This document shows positions 18,930-28,179 of a DNA stretch of 64,000 nt, piece by piece; position 1 is the stretch's first letter; the number at the start of each line of letters is the position of its first letter. The position numbers were made by a program, and so were the translations under genes. The DNA lies in assembly GCA_017646665.1 (NCBI GenBank), contig JAGCMB010000057.1, positions 35,144 to 99,143 on the forward strand, given 5' to 3'. The DNA is from Bacteroidaceae bacterium. GTDB taxonomy: Bacteria; Bacteroidota; Bacteroidia; Bacteroidales; Bacteroidaceae. Below the pieces are notes generated by a model, which was not told where the DNA came from, ran no database searches, and saw nothing but the letters and a program-made list of their open reading frames with translations.

Positions 18930-20018
18930 TTATAGTTTGCGGTAAACGTCGCAGGTCTGTTCCACCATACGTTCAAGTGAGTAGTCCTTACTGCGTAGAG
19001 CTCCCTTTTGACGCAACTCATCGCGTAGCGTTGATGTTGAAAGCAGTTCTTTCAAGGTGTCTTGCATTGATTGTGCATCGTTAGGGTTGAAGTATATGGC
19101 TGCATCGCCTGCCACTTCGGGGAAGCAGCTGGCATTGCTTAGGCACACAGGACAGTTGTTGTGGAATGCCTCAAGAATGGGTATTCCGAAGCCTTCATAG
19201 TGCGACGGGAATACAAAGCATTGTGCGTGGCGGTAGAGTGATGCCATCTGTGCATCGTTGGCCGAGATATGAATCAAACGGTCACTGATGTTCCATCTTG
19301 CAAAAAGCTTCTCTTCGGCTGCGGTGAACGGCGAACCGGTGCATACAATCTTGAGATTGGGGTCCAGGTTGAAGATTGGACGTATGGCCGAGAGCCACGG
19401 AAGGAAATTCTTGTATCCTTTACGTTCTCCAACATAAAGCACATATCGGTCAAATAGCTGTGGCGAAGCTGTGGCTATTGGCTTGTAGCCGTGGTGTACA
19501 ACGCTGATTTTTGCAGGGTCTGTACCTAAAATCTCTACAATATCGCGTTTTGTGTTTTCGCTGACAGCTATAATGTGGTCGGCCTCGGCTATGAGGCGTT
19601 TCTTGTGCGGAATAGTCCGGTCGTATATGAGCACGTCCTGTGGGTAACGCTCAAATGTCATATCGTGTATTGTCAGGACAAATGGCTTTTGACGCTTTTT
19701 TACGGCTTTAAGAAAGTAGGGATTGAAGTATGTCGGGTGGAAAATGTCGTAGTCGCTATATTTTACGGCAAATCTTGATATATTCCTATTGACACAGGAG
19801 TATATTTGGCGACGTAGACGATAGTTGTTCGGAAATGTTATTTTATCATACTTGTATCCGTATGTTTCTGTGACATAATGGTTTTCGCAATATCTCATAG
19901 GGATATCGGCTACAAACTCATTTGTCGGCAGATTATACATCAGGTCGGCAAAGTATCTTGTCACGCCTCCAAAGCGTTGGAATGTGAACATCTGGTTGTC
20001 ATACAAAATCTTCTTCAT
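18930..20018 (-). CDS. Family 4 glycosyltransferase (mannosyltransferase-like)
   Basis: A 362-aa GT-B enzyme with the common capsule-locus layout. N-terminal domain begins MKKILYDNQMFTFQRFGGVTR in part; the central FVLTIHDMTFERYP and IAVSENTKRDI stretches and the C-terminal YVLYVGERKGYKNF and FPSHYEGFGIPILEAF (the EX7E-like donor-binding motif) are plain. Members transfer mannose or similar sugars from GDP/UDP donors on the cytoplasmic face. It starts 1 nt after the flippase gene ends. Confidence 0.92.
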   Translation of the reverse strand: MKKILYDNQMFTFQRFGGVTRYFADLMYNLPTNEFVADIPMRYCENHYVTETYGYKYDKITFPNNYRLRRQIYSCVNRNISRFAVKYSDYDIFHPTYFNPYFLKAVKKRQKPFVLTIHDMTFERYPQDVLIYDRTIPHKKRLIAEADHIIAVSENTKRDIVEILGTDPAKISVVHHGYKPIATASPQLFDRYVLYVGERKGYKNFLPWLSAIRPIFNLDPNLKIVCTGSPFTAAEEKLFARWNISDRLIHISANDAQMASLYRHAQCFVFPSHYEGFGIPILEAFHNNCPVCLSNASCFPEVAGDAAIYFNPNDAQSMQDTLKELLSTSTLRDELRQKGALRSKDYSLERMVEQTCDVYRKL

Positions 20019-20019
20019 A

Positions 20020-21501
20020 TCACAGGTCTACTTTTCTTTTGAAGAGAAAATTCGTTATTTCAAAAAGTTCTTTGCTGCGTGCTATCCACGCTATCCCTAT
20101 GTATAGGAGTGCTGCGATGAGAATTCTTGCAACAAGCAGAACGAATATGTTCTCGATGATGAGAGTGACATGGTATGTCGCAATCATTACAATCGCTGCC
20201 ATAAACAGGTATGGAATGGTGTCAATCAAGAACATTTGCAGTTTAATCTCAATCTCTTTTTTTGCAAAAAAGTGCCATACAAAAAGCCACAGGCCATTGA
20301 AAATGCAGTATGCGATAATCATATTCCTTATGCCGAACGGGTGCAGTGCAAGCAAGAGTGCCAAAGTGAGCAGGCCCTGAACAATGGTACACCACATAAA
20401 AACGGCGGCCTTGCCACGGCTTACAAGTAGGTTGGTGAACATTGATTGTAAAGGCATAAAGGCTCCCCATATAGCTAGCACCTGCAACATATATGCGCTC
20501 TCAATCCACTTGTCGGTCAACACGACGACTATCAACTCTTTCGACACCAACGAGAGGCCCAGCATAAGCGGAAAGGCTACGAACGCTGTAAAACGCAACA
20601 TCTTGCGAAAGACGCGTAACTGACGTTCGTTATCATCAACAACCTTTGCAAGAACCGGTTGTGCAACAGCGTTGACCATTCCATTTACCACTTCGCCACC
20701 CATATTGAACCATTCGGCCGATTTGACATAGTTGCCCACATCGCGTGGGTAGAATTTGCCAAGGATAAATGAAAAAATGTTCCAGTTGAAACGTTGGAAA
20801 ATGTTTGTTATCAGCAGTCTGTAACTGAAAGCAAACAGATATTTCAATGGGTAGAACCTTACCTTGAAGGTTGGTCGCCAAGGGGTGAAATACCAACATA
20901 CCAATGTGCGCACCAAGACATACATGATGCTTTGGGTTGCGATGCCCCAGTATGAATATCCGTTCAACGCAAGAGCAATGCCTGTTGCTCCCGATATGGT
21001 TATGGAGAGTATCAGGGCTATTGACTTCTGCTTTACTTTGAGTTCGCGGAACAGATAGGCCGATGGAGCAATGCCGAAACCGGCAACTACAAAGCCCAAG
21101 AAGTTGTATCGTGATAAATCGACTAAAATGGGCTGGTTGAAGAAGTCTGCAATGAGCGGTGCACAAAAATAGAGCACCGCATACATAAGCAGGGATATGA
21201 GGATGTTGAACCAAAACACTGCATTGTAATCGTCGTGTCCAACCTTCTTGCGATTGGCTATGGCTGCAACAAAGCCACTGTCTTGCAGTGAGCCGGCAAT
21301 GGCCGAGAATATGGCGAGCATTCCAATGGGACAATAGTCGTCCGGAGTTAGAATACGCGCCAGATATATGCCAAAGAAGAGGCTGAGCAACTGACACACG
21401 GTGTTGCTCACACCGCCCCACAACATTCCCTTTGCGACAGTGTGTTTCAAATTATGTGCAGTTGCTTTCTCTTTCTTTATTGCTCGACTCATAAGGCTCA
21501 C
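20020..21501 (-). CDS. Polysaccharide flippase (Wzx/oligosaccharide transporter family)
   Basis: A 493-aa MOP-superfamily membrane protein with about 14 hydrophobic helices. The first helix region (KGMLWGGVSNTVCQLLSLFF, then GIYLARILTPDDY) is diagnostic of the lipopolysaccharide O-unit transporter family (PF13440/PF14667). It would move lipid-linked oligosaccharide across the cytoplasmic membrane. No Wzy polymerase or ligase is seen in the operon, so the product may be a short glycan or may use machinery encoded elsewhere. It begins 25 nt after metG ends. Confidence 0.92.
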   Translation of the reverse strand: MSLMSRAIKKEKATAHNLKHTVAKGMLWGGVSNTVCQLLSLFFGIYLARILTPDDYCPIGMLAIFSAIAGSLQDSGFVAAIANRKKVGHDDYNAVFWFNILISLLMYAVLYFCAPLIADFFNQPILVDLSRYNFLGFVVAGFGIAPSAYLFRELKVKQKSIALILSITISGATGIALALNGYSYWGIATQSIMYVLVRTLVCWYFTPWRPTFKVRFYPLKYLFAFSYRLLITNIFQRFNWNIFSFILGKFYPRDVGNYVKSAEWFNMGGEVVNGMVNAVAQPVLAKVVDDNERQLRVFRKMLRFTAFVAFPLMLGLSLVSKELIVVVLTDKWIESAYMLQVLAIWGAFMPLQSMFTNLLVSRGKAAVFMWCTIVQGLLTLALLLALHPFGIRNMIIAYCIFNGLWLFVWHFFAKKEIEIKLQMFLIDTIPYLFMAAIVMIATYHVTLIIENIFVLLVARILIAALLYIGIAWIARSKELFEITNFLFKRKVDL

Positions 21502-21526
21502 AACATTTCCTTTGCGACCGGTTGTT

Positions 21527-23566
21527 TTACTTTATCTCGCTGCCGGGTTTTGCGTTGGGGGCAACTGTGAGCAAAGAGAGTTTGCCTTCGTTGTCCTCGG
21601 CACTCAAAATCATTCCTTCGCTGACAATGCCGCGCATTGTGCGAGGTGGCAGGTTGGCGATGAAACATACCTGCTTGCCGACAAGTTCCTCAGGGTTGAA
21701 GTGCTTGGCTACGCCTGACAGGATTGTGCGGGTTGCAAGGCCATCGTCAATCTTGAACTGCAACAGTTTGTCGGCCTTTGGCACCTTTGTGCACTCGAGA
21801 ACTGTACCTACACGCATATCGAGCTTCATAAAGTCGTCGAAAGTACATTCGGGGCGGATTGGGTTTGCTTTGTAGTTCGCAGCCTCGTTCTCTTTCTTTA
21901 TTCGCTCCAAACGGTCAAGCTGTGCCTGAATGGCATCGTCCTCTATTTTTTCAAAAAGCAGGCCGACCTCGCCAAGTTCGTGGCCTTCGCAGAGCAGTGT
22001 GGTGCTTCCGAGGCTTGTCCACTCGAAGTTTTCGATATTGAGCATTTCACGCAACTTCTTGCTGCTGAATGGCAGGAATGGCTCGAATACGATTGAGAGG
22101 TTGGCTACAAGCTGCAATGAGAGGTTGAGGATTGTTGCCACACGGTTCATATCTGTTTTTGCCAGTTTCCAAGGCTCTGTTTCTGCGAGGTAACGGTTAC
22201 CTATGCGTGCAAGTTCCATTGCCTCTTTTTGTGCTTCGCGGAATTTGTACTGGTCGAGCAGGTTTTCCACTCGCTCCTTGACATTTACAAATTCATCGAT
22301 GATTGCTTTGTCGTAATCGGTCAGTTCGCCGCAGGCAGGCACCTTGCCGTCGAAATATTTCTTTGTGAGCACCAGTGCGCGGTTGACAAAATTACCATAT
22401 ACGGCTACAAGCTCGTTGTTATTGCGTGCCTGGAAATCCTTCCAAGTGAAATTATTGTCCTTTGTTTCCGGTGCGTTGGCTGTGAGTACATAGCGCAACA
22501 CATCCTGTTTGCCGGGGAAGTCGACAAGATACTCGTTCAACCACACGGCCCAGTTGCGTGATGTTGAAATCTTGTCGTCCTCAAGGTTGAGGAATTCGTT
22601 GCTTGGCACGTTGTCGGGCAATACATAATCGCCGTGTGCCTTCAGCATGGATGGGAATACAATGCAGTGGAATACGATGTTGTCCTTGCCGATGAAGTGC
22701 ACGAGGCGTGTATCCTCGCTCTTCCACCACTGCTCCCAAGTGTCAGGCAGCAATTCCTTGGTGTTGCTGATGTAGCCGATTGGCGCGTCGAACCATACAT
22801 AAAGCACTTTGCCCTCTGCGCCTTCAACAGGAACAGGGATACCCCAGTTGAGGTCGCGGGTTACTGCGCGTGGTTTCAGGCCTGTGTCGAGCCAGCTTTT
22901 GCATTGGCCATACACGTTGCTGCGCCACTCCTTGTGGTCGTTCAGAATCCACTGCTCAAGCCAAGGCTGGTAGGCGTCGAGTGGTAAATACCAGTGGCTT
23001 GTTTTGCGCTTTACGAGTTTGTTGCCCGAGTCGGCGTTGTATGGGTTTATGAGCTCGTCGGGTGAGAGTGTCGCACCACACTTTTCACACTGGTCACCGT
23101 ATGCGTCGGCGGCGTGGCAACGTGGACACTCGCCGCGGATGTTGCGGTCGGTGAGGAATTGCTGCTCGCCCTCGTCGTAATACTGCTCGCTCTCCATTTC
23201 AACGAACTTGCCATCGTCATATAGCTTACGGAAGAATTCCGATGCCAGTTCGCGGTGTGTTTGTGATGTTGTGCGTGAATATACATCGAATGAAATGCCG
23301 AAGCCTTCGAATGACTCCTTGATGATGTTGTGATAGCGGTCTACCACGTCTTGTGGTGTGATGCCTTCTTTCTTTGCGCGGATGGTAACGGGCACGCCGT
23401 GCTCATCGCTACCGCCGATGAAGAGTACGTCTTCGCCTTTGAGGCGCAGATAGCGGACATAGATGTCGGCAGGAACATAAACTCCTGCAAGGTGTCCAAT
23501 GTGAACAGGACCATTGGCATATGGAAGAGCCGATGTCACAAGTGTTCTTTTGAATTTCTTTTCCAT
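21527..23566 (-). CDS. metG: Methionyl-tRNA synthetase
   Basis: A 679-aa class I aminoacyl-tRNA synthetase that charges tRNA-Met. Motifs: [14 protein letters not shown] (HIGH), a zinc knuckle [25 protein letters not shown] in the KMSKS position, the anticodon domain, and a C-terminal EMAPII/Trbp111-type tRNA-binding domain (about 575-679, [16 protein letters not shown]). The start is set at the ATG at 23566: the upstream in-frame codon at 23629 falls on the -7 promoter element and adds a non-conserved tail. It is the first gene of a seven-gene operon with glycan genes. Confidence 0.96.
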   Translation of the reverse strand: MEKKFKRTLVTSALPYANGPVHIGHLAGVYVPADIYVRYLRLKGEDVLFIGGSDEHGVPVTIRAKKEGITPQDVVDRYHNIIKESFEGFGISFDVYSRTTSQTHRELASEFFRKLYDDGKFVEMESEQYYDEGEQQFLTDRNIRGECPRCHAADAYGDQCEKCGATLSPDELINPYNADSGNKLVKRKTSHWYLPLDAYQPWLEQWILNDHKEWRSNVYGQCKSWLDTGLKPRAVTRDLNWGIPVPVEGAEGKVLYVWFDAPIGYISNTKELLPDTWEQWWKSEDTRLVHFIGKDNIVFHCIVFPSMLKAHGDYVLPDNVPSNEFLNLEDDKISTSRNWAVWLNEYLVDFPGKQDVLRYVLTANAPETKDNNFTWKDFQARNNNELVAVYGNFVNRALVLTKKYFDGKVPACGELTDYDKAIIDEFVNVKERVENLLDQYKFREAQKEAMELARIGNRYLAETEPWKLAKTDMNRVATILNLSLQLVANLSIVFEPFLPFSSKKLREMLNIENFEWTSLGSTTLLCEGHELGEVGLLFEKIEDDAIQAQLDRLERIKKENEAANYKANPIRPECTFDDFMKLDMRVGTVLECTKVPKADKLLQFKIDDGLATRTILSGVAKHFNPEELVGKQVCFIANLPPRTMRGIVSEGMILSAEDNEGKLSLLTVAPNAKPGSEIK

Positions 23567-23626
23567 TTCTGTAGTATTTTGATTTTTGTTGTTGCTATGA
23601 TTTTGACCGAAGTCTGTTACAAATGG

Positions 23627-23634
23627 CAAAAGTA
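23627..23634 (-). promoter_or_regulatory. -7 element of the metG-glycan operon
   Basis: TACTTTTG on the minus strand, a perfect TAnnTTTG, about 60 nt before the metG ATG. No -33 TTTG is evident. This element argues against the longer metG reading frame. Confidence 0.5.
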
Positions 23635-23708
23635 ACTATTTTATTTTAAATAGCGGGCATACGCGCGAGAAAGAAATGACCAAAAATGCGATAGCCGAGT
23701 ATCTGTCC

Positions 23709-23739
23709 TTTGCCATTAATGATAAAAATATTACATTTG
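23709..23739 (+). promoter_or_regulatory. Promoter of the acyltransferase gene
   Basis: A full match to the Bacteroidales consensus: TTTG (23709-23712), 19 nt, TACATTTG (23732-23739). The ATG is at 23809, giving a leader of about 65 nt. Confidence 0.75.
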
Positions 23740-23808
23740 TCCGTTACTCAAAAAGTTGTTATAGGGCTTTTTGATGTTGTTTGGTCTTGAACACAATAAA
23801 ACTATACT

Positions 23809-24975
23809 ATGCAAAAAACATCAATTTCATCGGTGAATTTTACTGACACCAAACCTCATTATGAACTGCTTGACGGTCTGCGCGGAGTGGCTGCCATTCT
23901 GGTGCTTTTTTATCATGTTTTCGAGGGGCTTGCCTTTGCTGAAGCAACAAACGGGGCGGGGAGCGGCTTGATAACAACACTCAATCACGGACATATTGCA
24001 GTGGATTTCTTCTTTATCCTGTCTGGTTTTGTGATAAGTTATGCCTATGACGACCGTTGGGGGAAAATGAGCACTTGGCAATTTTTCAAACGTCGCTTAA
24101 TCCGTCTGCATCCAATGCTTGTGATGGGCGCGTTTATAGGTCTGATTGCTTTTGCTGTTGTTGGATTCGAGAAGTGGGATGGCACATCGGCATCTGTAAG
24201 TTGGGTTATGGTTGCCGTGTTGTTGAGTATGTTCATGATACCCGCAGTTCCAGGTGTTCCATACGAAGTCCGTGGCAATGGCGAGATGTTCCCGCTGAAT
24301 GGTCCCGGATGGTCGCTCTTTTTTGAGTATATCGGTAATATTCTTTATGCGCTTGTAATTCGTCGTTTATCTGTAAAAATCCTTACAATTCTGGTGGTTG
24401 TGCTGGGGTGTCTGCATATATGGTTTTTTGTAGGGAATGTATCGGGGTATGATATGGTAGGCGTTGGCTGGACTGTTGACGAGGTGAACTTCTGGGGTGG
24501 TTTGGTGCGTATGCTCTTCCCCTTTACTATGGGTATGCTGCTTGCGCGTATATTCAAGCCCAGTAAGGTTAAGGGGGCTTTTTGGATATGCAGCATTGTT
24601 CTTGTTATGCTGTTTGCTGTGCCATATATCAAACCTGATTATAGCATAAGTCTTAATAGTCTTTATGAGGTCGTTTGTATTGCCTTTTTATTCCCGTTGC
24701 TTGTGTGGTTGGGCGCGTGTGGGCGCGTGAGCGGTCGCGTCGGAAAGCTCAACCGTATGCTTGGCGATTTGTCCTATCCGCTGTATATCGTTCACTACCC
24801 GATAATGTACATCTTCTATGCTTGGCTAATTGAGAAAAAAGTTTACACGCTGAATGAATGCTTGGGGGTGGCTTTGATTGTTGTTGTTTCAAGTATTGTG
24901 CTTGCACTTATTTGTCTTAAACTGTATGATGAACCTGTAAGAAGGTGGCTTGCGCGAAAAATGCAAAAAAAGTAA
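23809..24975 (+). CDS. Acyltransferase 3 family membrane protein (OafA/YrhL-like)
   Basis: A 388-aa polytopic protein with about 10 hydrophobic helices. The N-terminus has YELLDGLRGVAAILVLFYHV, the hallmark of acyltransferase 3 (PF01757), with the catalytic-type His and the R/H pair in FFKRRLIRLHP. These enzymes O-acylate extracytoplasmic glycans such as LPS O-antigen or exopolysaccharide. It stands alone with its own promoter and terminator, divergent from the metG-glycan operon, so acetylation of that operon's glycan is a reasonable inference. Confidence 0.9.
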   Translation: MQKTSISSVNFTDTKPHYELLDGLRGVAAILVLFYHVFEGLAFAEATNGAGSGLITTLNHGHIAVDFFFILSGFVISYAYDDRWGKMSTWQFFKRRLIRLHPMLVMGAFIGLIAFAVVGFEKWDGTSASVSWVMVAVLLSMFMIPAVPGVPYEVRGNGEMFPLNGPGWSLFFEYIGNILYALVIRRLSVKILTILVVVLGCLHIWFFVGNVSGYDMVGVGWTVDEVNFWGGLVRMLFPFTMGMLLARIFKPSKVKGAFWICSIVLVMLFAVPYIKPDYSISLNSLYEVVCIAFLFPLLVWLGACGRVSGRVGKLNRMLGDLSYPLYIVHYPIMYIFYAWLIEKKVYTLNECLGVALIVVVSSIVLALICLKLYDEPVRRWLARKMQKK

Positions 24976-24981
24976 TACGGG

Positions 24982-25010
24982 AAAGAGTGGTTTAAGGGCT
25001 GCTCTTTTTT
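24982..25010 (+). terminator. Terminator of the acyltransferase gene
   Basis: An 11-bp stem (24982-24992 / 24997-25007) with a 4-nt loop that uses four G-U pairs in RNA, followed by a short T-run. Confidence 0.65.
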
Positions 25011-25080
25011 GTTATTTATAATTAAATTAACTTTTTTAAGTAAAAAATTAGTTATCTTCGCGGAAATAAAAATGAGAAGT

Positions 25081-25836
25081 ATGAAAATAGCTCTTATAGG
25101 ATATGGAAAAATGGGCAAAACCATTGAGAGGATTGCCCTTGAGAGAGGACACGAGATTGTGTCTATAATAGATGTTCACAATCACGATGACATTAAAAGT
25201 GAGGCTTTTGCAAGTGCCGATGTTGCCATTGAATTTACTGCTCCGCACGTTGCTTATGGCAATTGCGTTGAAGCTATGAACGCCGGTGTAAAGGTGGTGA
25301 GTGGCAGTACGGGTTGGTTTCAGCAGAATGAGGCCGATATGCGCGAAAAATGCGAAAAAGAGGGAAAGACACTCTTCTGGTCGAGCAATTTCAGCCTCGG
25401 CGTGGCAATCTTCTCGGCGGTAAACCGCTATCTTGCCCGTATAATGAGCAATTTCGACAACTACAGGGTCAAGATTGAAGAGACCCATCACATTCACAAG
25501 CTCGATGCCCCTAGTGGAACTGCGATAACCCTTGCCGAGGGTATTTTAGAGAATATCGACCACAAGTTCAACTGGGTGATGGGTGATCTCACTAATCCCG
25601 ACGGTACTGTGACTAAGGGTGCAATCCCTGGGCCCACCGATATTAAGATTGATGCAATACGCCGTGACGAGGTCCCCGGAATTCATACAATTACCTATGG
25701 CTCGGACGAAGATACCATAACCATTACTCACGATGCTCACAACCGAAACGGCTTTGCGTTGGGTGCTGTGATTGCTGCTGAGTATACAGCCGGCCATAGC
25801 GGCTTGCTTGGTATGAAGGATTTGTTGGATTTCTAA
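25081..25836 (+). CDS. dapB: 4-hydroxy-tetrahydrodipicolinate reductase
   Basis: A 251-aa NAD(P)H-dependent reductase of the lysine/meso-diaminopimelate pathway. The dinucleotide motif IALIGYGKMGK is at the very N-terminus, which sets the start at the ATG at 25081 (ATG at 25072 is possible; the frame runs upstream to 25009 into the previous terminator). The DapB signature ETHHIHKLDAPSGTAITLAE and the middle FWSSNFSLGVAIF are present. lepB follows 12 nt later and wbqC after that, forming an operon that supplies peptidoglycan precursors and envelope maturation. Confidence 0.95.
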   Translation: MKIALIGYGKMGKTIERIALERGHEIVSIIDVHNHDDIKSEAFASADVAIEFTAPHVAYGNCVEAMNAGVKVVSGSTGWFQQNEADMREKCEKEGKTLFWSSNFSLGVAIFSAVNRYLARIMSNFDNYRVKIEETHHIHKLDAPSGTAITLAEGILENIDHKFNWVMGDLTNPDGTVTKGAIPGPTDIKIDAIRRDEVPGIHTITYGSDEDTITITHDAHNRNGFALGAVIAAEYTAGHSGLLGMKDLLDF

Positions 25837-25848
25837 AGATTGTTGCCT

Positions 25849-27408
25849 ATGGATTTGGAATTTCGTTTTTTAGGCAGGAGAGTGAAGACTACCCGCAATG
25901 CGCTTGTTAAGATGTGTGTGTATCTTGCGCTTTATATTGCTTTTCTTGTATGGGTGAGAAGTTGGATGGGTGTGCTTGTAATACCATTCATAATTGATGT
26001 TTACACTACACGCTTCATCCCTTGGAAATGGTGGAAAAAGTGGGAGAATAAGACTGCACGCAATATCATGAGCTGGGTCGATTCGATAGTCTTTGCTCTG
26101 GTAGCGGTCTATTTTGTCCATATCTATTTTTTCCAGAACTATGTCATCCCTACATCTTCGCTCGAAAAGACTTTGCTTGTCGGTGATTACCTTTTTGTGA
26201 GCAAATTCAATTATGGTCCCCGTAAGCCTCAGACCCCGTTGAGCATGCCTCTTACACAACACACAATGCCAGTTGTTGGTGGAAAGAGCTATATTGATGC
26301 GCTTCAATGGGATTATGAACGTGTGCCGGGAATTGAAGGTATTGAACGTGGCGATATTGTCGTTTTCAATTATCCTGCCGGCGATGTCGCAACAACCAAT
26401 CCTGCGCTTATAGATTTTCACGGAACGTGTTACAGTGAAGGTTTTAAAGTGTTGAGCCGCTCTTTGGGAGAGAGTGTCTTCAATGTCTTTGATATGCCGG
26501 CAAAAGAGGCACGTCCATTGTACGAGAAGATTTACAAAGCCGGATACGATTATATAGAATCAAATCCTCAAATTTATGGTGAAATCGTTCACCGTCCGGT
26601 TGACCGTCGCGAGAATTATGTGAAGCGTTGTGTCGGTTTGCCGGGCGAACAGCTCGAGATAAAGAACAAATCGGTATTTATCAATGGCGAGGAGATTTCA
26701 CAGCAGAATAATGTGCAGTACAAATACAACGTAGTGCTGACACGTATGCTTACCGAGGAACAACGTCGCAAGTGGAATATCAGCAAGGAGGATTTGATGG
26801 CCTTGGCAAATGTCTATCCACAGTCATTGACGGATAATGTATGTTCGGAATATGGCTTGTCTGTCGGTTTGCTTGATACTTTACGTAGTGCGAACAGAGC
26901 ACTCTGGATTGGAGAAATTCCTTTGACTGTTGAGGCTTATAATGGAATCAAGGCCGATAAACGTTTGTGTAAAAGTATAAAGATTTCGGAACAGAATTCA
27001 ACATTCGGTATCTATCCGCTCAACGGAAACCAAGGATGGAGCGTCGATAATTATGGACCGGTGTGGATACCGAAACGTGGCGAGAGTGTGAAGTTGACTC
27101 TTGACAACATCTCCATATACGAGCGTCCTATAGTGGCGTACGAGGGAAATACTCTTGAGGTGAAGGATGGAAAGATTTTTATCAATGGCGTAGAGAGTGA
27201 CAGTTATACCTTTGGAATGGATTACTATTGGATGATGGGTGACAATCGTCATAACAGTGCCGATTCGCGCTGTTGGGGTTTTGTACCCGAGGATCATATT
27301 GTTGGAAAGGCTCTTTTTGTGTGGCTGTCGCTTGACAAGGATTGCGGTTGGTTTGATGGCAAAATCCGTTGGAACCGTATGTTCCGCAGTGTAAGTTCCT
27401 TCGATTGA
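25849..27408 (+). CDS. lepB: Signal peptidase I
   Basis: A 519-aa S26 protease of the cytoplasmic membrane that cleaves Sec signal peptides. The start is the ATG at 25849 (the frame opens at a TTG nine bases earlier). Two N-terminal hydrophobic regions (about 22-55, 78-98), then the Ser box PTSSLEKTLLVGDY (Ser104), the Lys box RRENYVKRCVGLPGEQ (Lys259) and the C-terminal GDNRHNSADSR box near 465. Compared with E. coli LepB (about 324 aa) there is a long insertion between the Ser and Lys boxes and another of about 150 residues before the last box, a common trait in Bacteroidales. Confidence 0.93.
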   Translation: MDLEFRFLGRRVKTTRNALVKMCVYLALYIAFLVWVRSWMGVLVIPFIIDVYTTRFIPWKWWKKWENKTARNIMSWVDSIVFALVAVYFVHIYFFQNYVIPTSSLEKTLLVGDYLFVSKFNYGPRKPQTPLSMPLTQHTMPVVGGKSYIDALQWDYERVPGIEGIERGDIVVFNYPAGDVATTNPALIDFHGTCYSEGFKVLSRSLGESVFNVFDMPAKEARPLYEKIYKAGYDYIESNPQIYGEIVHRPVDRRENYVKRCVGLPGEQLEIKNKSVFINGEEISQQNNVQYKYNVVLTRMLTEEQRRKWNISKEDLMALANVYPQSLTDNVCSEYGLSVGLLDTLRSANRALWIGEIPLTVEAYNGIKADKRLCKSIKISEQNSTFGIYPLNGNQGWSVDNYGPVWIPKRGESVKLTLDNISIYERPIVAYEGNTLEVKDGKIFINGVESDSYTFGMDYYWMMGDNRHNSADSRCWGFVPEDHIVGKALFVWLSLDKDCGWFDGKIRWNRMFRSVSSFD

Positions 27409-27416
27409 TTTTTGTA

Positions 27417-28037
27417 ATGGAAATTCTGACTCACGCCCTTTACCTTGCCCCCGTGCCTCTCTATGCGCGGTTATATGCTGCCAGTGCACTTGTTGTGGAT
27501 GATGTTTCGCCTTTCGTGAAGCAGACATACCGTAACCGTGCCGTAATAGCAACCGAGAATGGTACTTTGCCGTTGACAATTCCGGTTGTGCACGATGGGG
27601 GGAAGATGGCAATGCGTGATGTGCGCATCAGCGAACACGGAAATTGGCGTCATCAGCACTGGAATGCAATTGTGAGTGCTTATCGCAAGAGTCCGTTCTT
27701 TGAATATTATGCCGATGATTTTGCCCATTTCTATGAGGAGCGCGATGGTTTCCTTATGGATTTCAACCTTCGTTTGCATAGTGTCGTGAGTGAACTTTTA
27801 GGGCTCCAAAGAGAGGTGAGGTTTCTTTCTGAAAATCGTGCTGATGCCGCTGGTGTTGTCGATTTGCGTCGCATTGCCGAGCCAAAAGCTTTGGAAACAA
27901 TCGACGATGTGGCATTGCAGCCCTACTATCAGGTTTTTGCAGGTCGCAATGGGTTTATCCCCTCCTTGAGTGTTGTCGACCTGCTGTTCAATACAGGCCC
28001 GGAGGGGTTGTTGGTGTTGCGTGATAGCGCACGTTGA
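27417..28037 (+). CDS. WbqC-family protein
   Basis: A 206-aa protein matching the WbqC-like family (PF08889). The start is at the ATG at 27417, 8 nt after lepB, rather than the upstream frame opening that overlaps lepB. Recognisable parts are the N-terminal YLAPVPLYARLYAA, the VKQTYRNRAVIATENG segment and HGN-type stretch EHGNWRHQHWNAI, with SPFFEYYADDF. Family members occur in O-antigen loci and are suspected to act in sugar-nucleotide modification, but no reaction is established. In Bacteroidales it often follows lepB. Confidence 0.85.
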   Translation: MEILTHALYLAPVPLYARLYAASALVVDDVSPFVKQTYRNRAVIATENGTLPLTIPVVHDGGKMAMRDVRISEHGNWRHQHWNAIVSAYRKSPFFEYYADDFAHFYEERDGFLMDFNLRLHSVVSELLGLQREVRFLSENRADAAGVVDLRRIAEPKALETIDDVALQPYYQVFAGRNGFIPSLSVVDLLFNTGPEGLLVLRDSAR

Positions 28038-28102
28038 GCTTTTGGGCGGATATTGTGCGCTGTATAAAGGGAAAAGGCGTGTTAAAAAAACATTCAACTT
28101 AT

Positions 28103-28133
28103 TTTGAACTCCACACGCCTTGAATTATCTTTG
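28103..28133 (+). promoter_or_regulatory. Promoter of the metF-holB-ricT-gldH operon
   Basis: TTTG (28103-28106), 19 nt, TATCTTTG (28126-28133): a full consensus match. A 9-bp inverted repeat (28074-28082 / 28113-28121) brackets the -33 element and may be the wbqC terminator or an operator. Confidence 0.75.
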
Positions 28134-28179
28134 TGTTTTTGATAATATGCCTTGTCAAAGGCTTTTATAAGTGAAAAGT

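Noticed and set aside
18920..19021. Longer start for the GT gene ending at 17702
   Set aside because: It would overlap the preceding glycosyltransferase gene by 92 nt; the ATG at 18919 gives a normal 10-nt gap.
23567..23629. Longer metG start 21 codons upstream
   Set aside because: It would cover the -7 promoter element and add a non-conserved, low-complexity N-terminus before the conserved start.
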